This document shows positions 49,569 through 59,700 of a stretch of 64,000 nucleotides of DNA, piece after piece. This stretch comes from Apopatocola sp963618015. GTDB taxonomy: Bacteria > Bacillota > Clostridia > Oscillospirales > Oscillospiraceae. Made by a program: the position numbers and the translations under genes. Each line of letters opens with the position of its first letter. Positions within the stretch are counted from its first letter, which is position 1. The notes under the pieces are model-generated. The model searched no databases, was not told the DNA's origin, and was given only the letters and a program-made list of their open reading frames with translations. The stretch lies in the NCBI GenBank assembly GCA_963618015.1, contig CAVEQS010000004.1:38269-102268 (forward strand). Direction: 5' to 3'.

Positions 49569-50021
49569 TTACTCTTCGGTGTGCTCTTCCGCCGGCTCTT
49601 CCGGGGTCTCCGCAGCGGGAGCATCGGGCTCTTCCTCGATCGTGATCTCGACGGAAATGTCCTCGTCGCCCTCGTCCTGCGCAACGACGTCCTCAAAGCT
49701 CGCGTCCTCGCTTCCATGGAACGAGCCCTTGAGCGAATCGATCTCCGACTGCATCTCCTCGATGCGCGCGTTGACCGCGTCCACTTCCTCGACGAGCTGC
49801 GCGTACAGCCCCTCGGCATCGCTGTGGTGCTCTTCATAATACGCCTTGCCGAGCTCGATGTACGCCTTCTTGAGCGCGTCCTTCTCGCTCGTCAGCGCAA
49901 CGGTGAGCTTGGCAAGACGGGCAGCGTCTCTCGTTTTGTCCATGGCGACGTTGGCGTATTCCGCGCCGCGCTCGCGCAGGTTGGTGATGGTGTCCATAAG
50001 AGAATCGAGATTGAAGTTCAT
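49569..50021 (-). CDS. Coiled-coil protein with acidic tail, function unknown
   Basis: 150 residues. Residues 1-100 are helical and heptad-like (LMDTITNLRERGAEYANVAMDKTRDAARLAKL, then EEVDAVNARIEEMQSEIDSL), and residues 105-150 are almost all acidic or Pro/Ala (DEGDEDISVEITIEEEPDAP). No membrane segment, signal or cysteine. It is the last gene after lgt (37-base gap). I do not recognise a family; a scaffolding or cell-envelope stress role is only a guess from its shape. Confidence 0.75.
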   Translation of the reverse strand: MNFNLDSLMDTITNLRERGAEYANVAMDKTRDAARLAKLTVALTSEKDALKKAYIELGKAYYEEHHSDAEGLYAQLVEEVDAVNARIEEMQSEIDSLKGSFHGSEDASFEDVVAQDEGDEDISVEITIEEEPDAPAAETPEEPAEEHTEE

Positions 50022-50058
50022 GATCTATTTCCTCCTTCAAGATTTTTGTTTTCGGTTA

Positions 50059-50988
50059 TCAGACGGTTTTATCTTCCGATTCGTTCGGAGTTTTTTCTTT
50101 TTTGTCCGCCGCGGCGCTCTGCGCGCGGACGCGGTTCACATAGAGATCCTCCGGGCGGTGCGGCTTTCGGCTCTGCACAACGAGGATCACGAGCGCGACA
50201 AGGCACATGCCGCCGCCGATCACCTGCGAGGCGCGCAGCGCCGTTCCGGGGATGAGCAAAGGCGAGGTACGCAGCGGCTCAAGCAGGAAGCGGATGAGGC
50301 CATACCAGATAAAGTACAGCAGCGTTGCCTGTCCGTCGTACTGCCGTTTCCCCTTCTGTGTCCAGATGGCAAGGAAGATGAAGCCCACAAGATTCCAGAG
50401 CGATTCATAGAGAAACAGCGGATGGACATAGTACGTGGTGCCGCCGGTCGTAAGCCCCATGCGGCAGAAAATGTCCGTTATCTCGCCGATATACTCGCGG
50501 TTCATGAAGTTTGACCAGCGCCCGATGATCTGCCCGATGAGCAGTCCGAGCACAACGCAGTCCATGATCGCGCCGAAGGGAATCTTCTTTTTTTTCGCGT
50601 ACAGCCACACGCACAGCGTTGCAAGCAGCAGTCCGCCGGGGATGGCCGTGCCGCCCTCCCAGATCTTGCACCAGTTCCAGAGCGTCTGCCACACGGTGTC
50701 GCCAACATAGTTCGACCAATGGCAGAAAACGTAATAGAGCCGCGCGCCGATGATCGCCGTGGGCAGGCCGATGAGCACAACGTCGGTCAGGGTATCCTTG
50801 GAAATGCCGAAATCCTTCGGCGCGCGCCACAAGCAGTAGAGCGCGGCGAGGACGAAGCCGAGGCCGATGATCGCGCCGTACCAGTAGAGCGTATGGCCGA
50901 AGAGCGTGTATGTACCGCTCGGGTTGAGAGAAAAGCTCTCGCCGAGCATAGGAAACGTGATGATTGCGCCGGGAAATGCTTCGGGCAT
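50059..50988 (-). CDS. lgt: Prolipoprotein diacylglyceryl transferase
   Basis: 309 residues with seven hydrophobic segments. The Lgt signature IGRWSNFMNREYIGEI near residue 160 holds the essential Arg, Asn and Glu; YWYGAIIGLGFVLA near 35 and GLIRFLLEPLRTSP near 235 also match. Adds diacylglycerol to lipobox cysteines, so it should act on the two lipoproteins in this window (19138-20478 and 39688-41343). GGAG lies 8 bases before ATG 50988. A charged tail of about 35 residues follows the last helix. Confidence 0.95.
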   Translation of the reverse strand: MPEAFPGAIITFPMLGESFSLNPSGTYTLFGHTLYWYGAIIGLGFVLAALYCLWRAPKDFGISKDTLTDVVLIGLPTAIIGARLYYVFCHWSNYVGDTVWQTLWNWCKIWEGGTAIPGGLLLATLCVWLYAKKKKIPFGAIMDCVVLGLLIGQIIGRWSNFMNREYIGEITDIFCRMGLTTGGTTYYVHPLFLYESLWNLVGFIFLAIWTQKGKRQYDGQATLLYFIWYGLIRFLLEPLRTSPLLIPGTALRASQVIGGGMCLVALVILVVQSRKPHRPEDLYVNRVRAQSAAADKKEKTPNESEDKTV

Positions 50989-51016
50989 GGGGAAAACTCC
51001 TTTCGCTGTGGAAAAA

Positions 51017-52291
51017 TCAGGCGTTGGGACGGATCACGGAGAGCGCCGTGCGCTCGCGCGTGAGATTTTCGCAGAGGAACGCCTCGCACTCCGCGAGCGT
51101 GATGGCTTCGAGCGTCGTGAACGCGTCGAGCGCGTCCCAGCCGTCAAGCTTGCTCTCGGCAAGCGAAATGGCATAGGCGGCAAAGGAATCGAGCGAGCCG
51201 AGTCTCTGACCGTACTTCGCGCGGCGGCAGCGCTCAAGCGCGTCCTTATCCAGCCCGCGCAGCGCAACGCCGGAGACCGCCTCGTGTACGGCTTCCGCCA
51301 CGGCGTCGGGGTCGCGGCTCTCGCCGCCGAGCACCAGCGTGACCGCCCCGGCGGAGGAATCGTATTCGATGGCATAGTCGCGGTTCAAAAGTCCCTTGGC
51401 GTAAAGATCGTTATAAAATGCCGAGGAAGTGCCGAGCAGGCACTCGCAGGAAAGCTCCGCGAGGAGCTTCTGCCGCTCTCTCGCCGCGCCATCCGGAAGA
51501 TATGGCAGCTTCACGCCGAGCAGAAACTGCGGTGCGGAAACGCTCATCGTTTTCTCGGCGCTCGCCTTGCAGGGCAGAAGCGTTTCGGGCGCGCCGTAGT
51601 CGCGCTCCGGCTTCTCGCCGGGAGTGTCCGGCAGTATCTCGCGCGCCGCCGCGGCGATCGCTTCGGGGTCCACATCGCCGACGCAGCAGAGCACCATGTT
51701 CGAGGGATGGTAAAACACGCTGTGGCAATGATAGAGCGTCTCCGGCGTGATCTGCGCAATGCTCTCGATCGACCCGGCCACGCTCTCGCGGATGGGGTGG
51801 TGGTCGTAAAGCGCGCCGAACAGCTGGTAGTATCCGGCATAGCCGGGCTCATCCTCGCTCATGCAGATTTCCTGGCCGATGATGCCCTGCTCCTTCGCCA
51901 CGCTCTCCTCGGTATAGTACGGCGTGGAGACGTAGGTGAGCAGCAGCCGGAGATTTTCCATAAAGTTCTCCGAGCCGGTGAAATAATACGCCGTGCGGCC
52001 GCTGCTGGTGAAGGCGTTGGGGCGCGCGCCGAGCGCGGCAAAGTCCGAAAGGACGTTGCGCCCATCGGGCATATCAAACATTTTGTGCTCGAGAAAGTGG
52101 GCGACACCCGCAGGCGTATCGATCCACTCTCCGTTTACCTTGAAGCGGCGATCCGCCCCGCCGTAGCGCGTGGCAAAAAAGGCCGCGTTTTTGCAAAAGC
52201 CCGGCTTGACCGCCACGAGAATGGAAAGCCCGTTCGGGAGGACTTCCTCATACAGCGTTTCGCCGAGATGCGGATATTCGTGCTTGTTCAT
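51017..52291 (-). CDS. M16 family zinc peptidase (YmfH-like, active subunit)
   Basis: 424 residues with the inverted zinc motif HFLEH at residues 65-69 and the later Glu expected near 142 (KEQGIIGQEICMSEDEPGY). Family partner of the inactive M16 protein encoded just upstream (ATGA overlap). Such pairs form a two-chain clamshell that degrades peptides; the substrate here is unknown. Followed by lgt. Confidence 0.92.
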   Translation of the reverse strand: MNKHEYPHLGETLYEEVLPNGLSILVAVKPGFCKNAAFFATRYGGADRRFKVNGEWIDTPAGVAHFLEHKMFDMPDGRNVLSDFAALGARPNAFTSSGRTAYYFTGSENFMENLRLLLTYVSTPYYTEESVAKEQGIIGQEICMSEDEPGYAGYYQLFGALYDHHPIRESVAGSIESIAQITPETLYHCHSVFYHPSNMVLCCVGDVDPEAIAAAAREILPDTPGEKPERDYGAPETLLPCKASAEKTMSVSAPQFLLGVKLPYLPDGAARERQKLLAELSCECLLGTSSAFYNDLYAKGLLNRDYAIEYDSSAGAVTLVLGGESRDPDAVAEAVHEAVSGVALRGLDKDALERCRRAKYGQRLGSLDSFAAYAISLAESKLDGWDALDAFTTLEAITLAECEAFLCENLTRERTALSVIRPNA

Positions 52292-53577
52292 TCGGCCTCG
52301 GCCTCCTCTCCGCGGAGAAAGTATACGGCGTCGAGCTCCACGCCGCGCGCGATGGCGGCCACGTCCTCCGCTGTAACGGTCTCGGCGAGCGCCGCAATGT
52401 CGTCAGGCGAGGCGTCCGTCCCCTGCACGGTCTCGCGCAGATAGAAGTCCGCAAGATAGTACGGGCTGTCCGCGCCAGTGCGAAGATCGCCCGCCACGCT
52501 GCGCCGCGCCGCGGCGAGCTCGGCTTCGGAGATGTCGCCCGCGCGCACCGCGTCGAGTTGGGCAAGAATCTCATTGAGCGCTTCGTCGTACTTATCAAAC
52601 TCGATGCCGGAGAGCACCGCCATGATGCCCTTGAGCGCGTCGGTGCTGGAAAAGACATAATAGCAGAGCGAGAGCTTTTCGCGGACATTCTGAAAGAGCT
52701 TCGAGGTGACGCCCGCGCCGTACACGGCGTTGAACACGGCGAGCTTCGCCGGGTCGGGATCGTCCATACACTCGCCGAGCCGGAAGCCGACGGCGAGCAC
52801 GCCCTGCGAAATTTCATCCTCCTCGGTGAAGTACCGGGGCTTTTCCTCCACGGCGTTCATGCGGATGTCGGTGCCGAGATCGAGATCGATCTCGCCGCGC
52901 GGCAGCAGCGCGAAAGCCTCGCGCAGCATATCCGCCACTTCCTCGCCCGGACGGCTGCCGCAGTAGAAAAACTCCATCGGCGATGTGGCAAGGAGCTCTT
53001 TATAGTGCTTCGTGAGCTTCACATAGTGGATGCTCTCGGCCTCGTCCGCGGTGCCGTAAGCGCCGGTCGCGTAGTCCTCATAGGCGCACATATTCTCCCG
53101 CAGGCGCCGGAACGCCCAGCTGCGCTTATCATTTTTCACCGATTCGATGCGCTCTACGAGCTTTTCGCGTTCGGAATCAACGTGCGCGGGCAGGAACAGC
53201 CCGCCGCGCGTTGCCGGGGAGAGCCACAGCTCGCCGAGCAGAGATACGACCTCGCCGAGCACGTTCGTCTCGCCGGGGAGATACGCATCCTCGGCAAAGC
53301 CCGCATAGAAGCCGACAGCCTGAATTTCGCCGAGCTTCCGCACCGAGGGCTCGATCTCCGCGCCGTAGAGCGCGTCAAGCCATTCGGAAATGCGGCGCAT
53401 GTCCGGCAGCGACTTTGTGCCGCGCCGCAGTACATACGGCAGCACGGCGTTTTCCGCCGCTGTTTCGCGGTGGAGCTGCGTGAGCAGATACGCCGTCATA
53501 CAGCCGGTTTTGAATTTGTCGGTCTGCACCGCCGTCAGCGATACGCAGGGGAACAGTTCTTCGCGGAAGTATTCCAT
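52288..53577 (-). CDS. M16 family peptidase-like protein (YmfF-like, inactive subunit)
   Basis: 429 residues, same fold as its neighbour but with no HxxEH motif; the matching place reads LPYVLRRGTKSLPDMR. C-terminal part LSLCYYVFSSTDALKGIMAVLSGI resembles M16 second domains. It probably pairs with the active subunit to build the closed chamber. Four-base overlap with the next gene points to equal expression. Confidence 0.88.
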   Translation of the reverse strand: MEYFREELFPCVSLTAVQTDKFKTGCMTAYLLTQLHRETAAENAVLPYVLRRGTKSLPDMRRISEWLDALYGAEIEPSVRKLGEIQAVGFYAGFAEDAYLPGETNVLGEVVSLLGELWLSPATRGGLFLPAHVDSEREKLVERIESVKNDKRSWAFRRLRENMCAYEDYATGAYGTADEAESIHYVKLTKHYKELLATSPMEFFYCGSRPGEEVADMLREAFALLPRGEIDLDLGTDIRMNAVEEKPRYFTEEDEISQGVLAVGFRLGECMDDPDPAKLAVFNAVYGAGVTSKLFQNVREKLSLCYYVFSSTDALKGIMAVLSGIEFDKYDEALNEILAQLDAVRAGDISEAELAAARRSVAGDLRTGADSPYYLADFYLRETVQGTDASPDDIAALAETVTAEDVAAIARGVELDAVYFLRGEEAEAE

Positions 53578-53606
53578 ACGGTCACGCCTCTTTTCCTTTT
53601 ATTTTC

Positions 53607-53714
53607 AAGGGCTCCCTTGTGTAAAGGGAAGACTCTCCCCGGCGGGGAGAGATGTCGCCGCAGGCGACAGAGAGGGGGGTGGGGCTGTCAGCCGCAAGGC
53701 TGACTGAGGGATTG
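53607..53714. repeat. Palindromic repeat, second copy of the GTCAGCC family
   Basis: About 108 bases made of four hairpins: CTCTCCCC-GGCG-GGGGAGAG type, TGTCGCC-GCA-GGCGACA, CTCCCTT..AAGGGA and GTCAGCC-GCAA-GGCTGAC. The end GCCGCAAGGCTGACTGAGGG matches, in opposite orientation, the start of the element at 42185-42318. It fills the gap between the glucan synthase gene and the M16 pair and may act as their terminator. Confidence 0.7.
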
Positions 53715-53773
53715 TTTTTCCTGAGTATATCACGTTTTTCCGCCCGTTCATAGCGCAAATGTGAATTTTTTCC

Positions 53774-56700
53774 TCACGGCGCTTCGCCGTACAGCTCACG
53801 CAGCAGCCGGTAATACCAGCCCGCCGCGCCCGTATACCAGCTCCAGCCCGCGCGTCCTTCCTTTCCGGGCGCATACGCGATATCTGCCGGGAGCACAAAC
53901 GGCTCCGCGCCGTATTCGTCCGAGGTGAGCGAGAGCGCGATATCTTCCGCAAGCGCCGCCGCTTCCTTTCGCCGTCCGGCACGCAGCAGCGCAAGCGCAA
54001 GCCACACCGCCGCGTGGGTATACTGCCCGCCGTTTTCGCGAAAGCCCGGCCCATAGGTCGAAACATACCCCGGTGCGCGCTCCCCCGGCAGAAACGGCGG
54101 AGCGTAAATGCGGACAAGCCGTTTCTCCCTGTCCCAGAGGGATGCAAGTGCCGCGGTGAGCGCGGTCTGCACGCGCTCTTTTCCGGCATAGGGCGAAAAG
54201 GCGGCAAAGCTCTGTGCCACGGAGTCGATGCGGCACGCCGCCGCGCCGGACGCGCCGAGAGGCGTGCCATCCGAATAATACCCGCGCAGGTAATGATCTT
54301 CATCCCACGCCTCGTTCGCCGCCGCGCCGAGCGACGCCGCGGCAGTCTCATACCGGTCCGCGCCCGGCTCGCCAAGTCTCGTGAGCAGTGCGGAAAAATC
54401 GTGGAAAACGCCGGAGGCGAACCACGTGAGCCAGACGCTCTCCGCGCGCTCGCCCATGGCGTCAAAGCCGTCGTTCCAGTCGCCGCCGCCCATGAGCAGC
54501 AGCCGGTGCTCCCCGATCCCCCGCCGGAGCACGAGTGCCGCGGCGCGGTGGCAGTGGTCGAGCACGGTGCCGGTTTCCCCGGAGAGAGTGGGCGTCTCAT
54601 ACCGGCTGTGCTCGCCGCGTGCGAGCGGCGGCGAGGCAAGATATGGCGCGCTCTCCGTGCAGATGCTCTCGTCCCCGGTCAATCGCACATACTCGCACAC
54701 CGCCCACGGCAGCCAGAGAAGGTCGTCACTGCAATCGGTGCGCACGCCCTTATCCGCCGTGCCGCCGCCCGGGTGATACCAGTGCTGCACGTCACCCTCG
54801 GCGTACTGATGAGCACAGCACGCGAGAATGTGTGCCCGCGCACCCGCGGGATCGACGGGCAGGAGATTGATCCGGTCCTGCAATTGATCCCGGAAGCCGA
54901 TCGCGCCGCCGCTCTGGTAGAGGCTCCCCCGCCCCAGAATGCGGCAGCAGAGCGCGGCATAGACGCTCCACGGCGCGAGATGCCGCACGCTCTCCGGCAT
55001 TGCTTTGGAATACTTCTCGCCCATCACGCGCTGCGCCCACCATGTCTTTGTCTTCGCGAGCACTTCCCTCGCCCGCGCAATATTGAGCAGCGCCGGGACA
55101 TCCGCCGTGCCGAGCAGCAATACCGCCTCTTTTTCCAGCCGGAACACCCCGGCCAGCGCCGGGAAGCCGCGGCGAGGAGCGTCGGTCGTCTCGCCGAACA
55201 GGAAGTGCGCTTCCGTTCCGGCCGATATCCACGGCGCGCTGCACCGCAGCGTCACGCGCACGTCCTTATACGGACAACGCGGGTTTTCCGCGCAGATCGC
55301 ACCGCCGTCGTGCCAGACGGATGCGGAAGCCGCGTCCTCCCGCTCCGGTGCAAGCTGCACGGGCGCGAAATAGGAAACCTCGCACGGCGCGGTGCTCTCG
55401 AGCAGCAGCACGCGCACCGGCGCGGCCTCCGGCACGATAAACGCCGTGACCGCGATGCGGTTTCCGCCGACATTTCTCTCCCAGCGGGCATAGCCGAAGC
55501 CGAACGTGATCTCACACGCGCCGCCGTCGGAAAAGAGGCTTTCTGTGCCGTGCTCCGTTTCGATCCACAGCCGTTCCGCACCATTGGCCGCGAGCGCATC
55601 ACCCGACCACGGGACGATGAGGCACTCGCGCGCATTTTCGTACCAGAGCGCCGCCGGGCCGCTGTCCGCCGCGGCACAGCCGAGTCCGCCGCCATAGAGC
55701 ATGTTTGTCCAGACACGCGGCGGCCGCGGCGGTGACAGGAAGTGCGCTTCCTGTTCTTTGGAGTAGGATACCGCCGGCGTGCCGGTTTTCTCTGCCACCG
55801 CGGCAGGAAGATGAAGAGTGCGCGCCCGTCCCGCCGGAAGAGACGTTCCCGCGGCGTCGCCGAAAAGAGCGGCACAGGCGAGAAGCGCTTCCCGCTCGCT
55901 GCGGGAGGCAAAGTATACCCCGCCCGGCAGGGAGAGCGTTTCGGAAAGGCGCATTGCCTCCAGCGCCGTCTCGATCGCCGCGCGCTGCTCGTTCCGGTAG
56001 TCTCCGGCAGGCGCGGTGAGGAACACGAGATCGTACTCCACGCCGCATGCGCCGAGCAGCGCGTGCCGCCGAAGCTCCCGGAGCGCGGCCTCCGTGCCGT
56101 TTTCCCCGCCGTCGAACACCATAACGGGGAGATCCCCGGAGACGCCGAGCCGCCAGAGCGCTTCCCGCGTTCCGCCCGACAGGGCGCGTCCCTCGACGCA
56201 GAGCTGCGGGAAGGTGAGCGCGCGGAGGTATTCCATGGCTGCGGCACTTTCCCCCGGCTCCATGCCCCAGATCGCGGCGGCCGCATCCGCCATGGCAAAG
56301 CCGGAGGTTTCTTGGAGCATATCCCGCGCGCCCCGCGCAGCAGTATCCGCATCGCCCGCGACGCAGAGCGCAGCGGCGATCTCGCACGCTCTCCCATCCG
56401 GCAGAGAAATGCGCGCGGCAATATACGGCTCATTCTGCCAGCCTGTATTTTCTTGGAACTTTCCCGCGCCGCCGCGGGCGGGGAATTGCCGGAAATCGGA
56501 GGAAAACTCCGCCTCCGGCGAGACGGCGAGTGCGAGATACTGCGCGCTCTGGCTGCCCCGCGGCGCGCGGTACACGATGAGCATGCCGTCCTCTATCGAT
56601 GTGCAAAGCCCCAGCCGGGCAAACGCCGGGTGCGCGGCATAGTCGCGCGCGCCGAGCAGCACCGGCTCAAAGCCGATAATCACGGCGTCCGGCGCGGCGC

Positions 56701-59700
56701 TCTCGGAGCGCAGCCGAAGCCGCCGCAGCTCGCCCGGATGTGTGCGCGAAACGGTGCAGCGCATATCCCAGAAGATATCTCCGCTCTGTCCCGAGAGGCG
56801 CGCCTCCCCGGCGGTAAAATGCCAGCGCAGCGCGCTTTTCTCCCCGGGTTCCGGCAGGAGCGAGCGGCAGATGCCGCCTCTCTCCGCCCAAAGCGCCATG
56901 CCGGGCGCATTCTCCCACGGCGTCCGGGCGCTCCGATACGGGATAAGCGTGCCGCACGCGGCGCGCGAGGCGCCGTTCGCCGTTACGAGCAGGCGGTACG
57001 CACCGTTCGAGAGCGCCGCGCCGTCCGGGAAAAAGGGGTCTGCGCCCTCGCCGCTGCGGGGTGCGTCATATCCGGTGCGCTTTCCCCGCTCTCCGGCCGC
57101 CGGCACGCGGCGCAAGAGCTTCCCGCCGAGGGGGATCTTCTCCTGCAAAAGCCCCGTATACGCCGCCATAGCCGGATCGCTCAGAAACCACCGGCGCAGC
57201 ACGCCGCCGCACAGCGCGTTCGCAATGGCGCAAAGGCTCATGCCGAGATGGTGCGCCATAACGCACCGGACGCAGATCGCCCCGCCGCCCGTGCGGGAAG
57301 ACGTAAAGTCGACCGCCTCCCACAGCCCATAAGGGCCGGAGAGTCCGGCGTCCGTCATGCGCCGGAGGTTTTCCACCGCCGCGTGCGGCGCGGCGCAGAG
57401 CGAAAGATAGCTGCTGTAGGGTGAGACAACGCTCTCGCCGCTTCCATCGCGGCAGAGCGCAAGAGGCGCGCAGCCGTGCGCCTTGTATCGGTAATGGTCC
57501 GTGGCGTCAAAGGCGTAGAAAGCGCTCTCGGATATGCCCCAGAGCTTTTTCGCGCCGAATGTGCGACGCCGCTGGACATATACGGCAAAGCGGGCGCTCT
57601 CCCAGAGATGCGAGCCGCGGTACAGCGGCAGGAAGAGCTCCGGCATCAGGTATTCAAAAAGGCTCCCCGACCAGCTCACCATGCCGCGCCGCCCCTGATA
57701 GCCGACCTGCGCGCGGCTGAGCTGCCGCCAATGGCGGTGCTCGATCTGCCCGGAGGCGATGGTGAAATACGCCGTCAGGCGCTCCTCGCTCTCCAAAAGA
57801 TCGTACCAGCTCTGCGCCGCAGCGCTCTCGCCGGGCAAGAGCCCGATGCGGAAGAGCCGCCGTTTCTCATCATAGAGCGCGCGAAAATCCATCGCGGCGG
57901 CAATCGCTCTCGCCCGCTTTGCGAGCGTTGGCGCGCCATGCGCCGTAAGCCCCGCGGCGCAGGATACGAGCGCCGCGGCCAGATTGCCGCTATCCACGGT
58001 CGAGATATACGCCGGATCAAGGGGGCGGAGCGTTTTCGTATCGTACCAGTTATATAGATGGCCCTTCCATTTGCCGAGGCCCTCAACCGTTTCGAGAATC
58101 CTCTCGCAGAGCGTGAGCACCTCAGCCTCCGATGCGATGCCGAGCTCCAGCGCTGAGAGCGCGCCCGCGAGCGCCATGGCGATGTTCGTCGGGCTTGTCC
58201 GGTCGGCGTCCGAGGCCGGAGGCGAGAGCTGCACGTTGTCCGGCGGGAGATAGTGCGACTCCGCCGTGCAGTTTTCGCGAAAATACCGCCAGATCTCCGC
58301 GGCGCGGCGCAGCAAAAATTCCCGCTCTCCGCTGTCGAGCGGCTTTTCTTTTTTCTCCCGTCCGAGCCGATGGGCAAAAAGCGGCGTGAAGATCCAGCAG
58401 ATCGCGGCAGCACGCCCGGCGAACGTCTGCGAAAAAGCGAGCAGCAGCCCGGAAAAGTATACGACCGGCCACAGCGCGGCGAACGTACCGGCAAGTCCCA
58501 CAGCGCGCCGCTCGCTCTGCTCGGCAGTCTGCCATTGGAGCAGCCGCCGGTGTGAAACGCTCATCCGCCAGAGTGCGAGGACAATGGCCGAAGCACTCGT
58601 CCACGCCTCCGCCGCGAGGAAGAGCGCTTGCGTGAGAGCGCGCGTCAGCTCGCCGCCAAGGCCATGCAGCGCCGCGCTTTTATAACGAACCTCCCGCCCG
58701 TCGCGAAAGAGGACGCCGAGACAGTACCGGAGCACCGGCAAAGCCAAAACGAGCAGCGCGCAGAGCGCCGCGGCGCGCGTGGCTGCATGGGGAGCAAGGA
58801 ACCACGCCCCAAGCGAGAAAAAAAGCCCCACCGGCAGCAGCGCACGGCGGAAGGAATCAAAAAGCCGCCAGCGCTCGATGGGCGGCAGCGCCCTCCCGCG
58901 CCGGAAAAGCCACGGCAGATTCTGCACATCGCCGCGCCGCCAGCGGTGCGCGCGGGCAAAATAGCTCACCGCACCGGAGGGAAAGCCGTCGGTCAGCTCC
59001 ACATCGCTCACATACCCGCCGCGGAGGAACGCCCCCTCGAGCGCATCGTGGCTCAGCACGCGCCCTTCGGGGATGCGCTCGCCCAGGCACGCGAGATATG
59101 CCCCCACATGGATAAGCCCCTTTCCGGCAAAGCCGCCGCTCTGGAAGGCGTCCATATACACCTCCCCGGTGTCCGAGCCGTAGGGGTCGCCACCGCCCGC
59201 AGGGGCGAAGAGGCGCGTAAAGTCGTTCCGGTACGCGCTCTCCAAGGATACGGCAATGCGCGGGTGCAGCACGCCGTGGCCGCGAAAAACGATCCCGCGC
59301 TTCGGATCGACCGCCGGGCGGTTGAGCGGGTGGAGCGCCGCGCCGATCAGCGCGTGGGCGCTCTCCGGCTCGAGCCGTGTGTCGGCGTCGAGCGTGAGGA
59401 TATAGCGCGTGCCGCGCAGCATGGATGCATCTCCGGCGCGGACGCGAAGCCCAGTCTCCTCCCCGGCGAGCAGGCGGCACAGCTCCAGCGTTGCGCCGCG
59501 CTTTCGCTCCCAGGGGGCAAATTTGCCGCTGTCGCGGCTATAGAGCCGGTCGCGGGTGAAGAGATAAAAGCCTCCGCCGCAGCGCGCGTTGAGTGCGTCC
59601 ATTTTGGCGGCGCTGCTGTCGAGCAGCGTGCGGTCGGCGTGCGAGAGCGTTTCGCCGCTCTCCGGCAAATCGCACAAAAGGCCGAAGAGAAGGTTCTCCC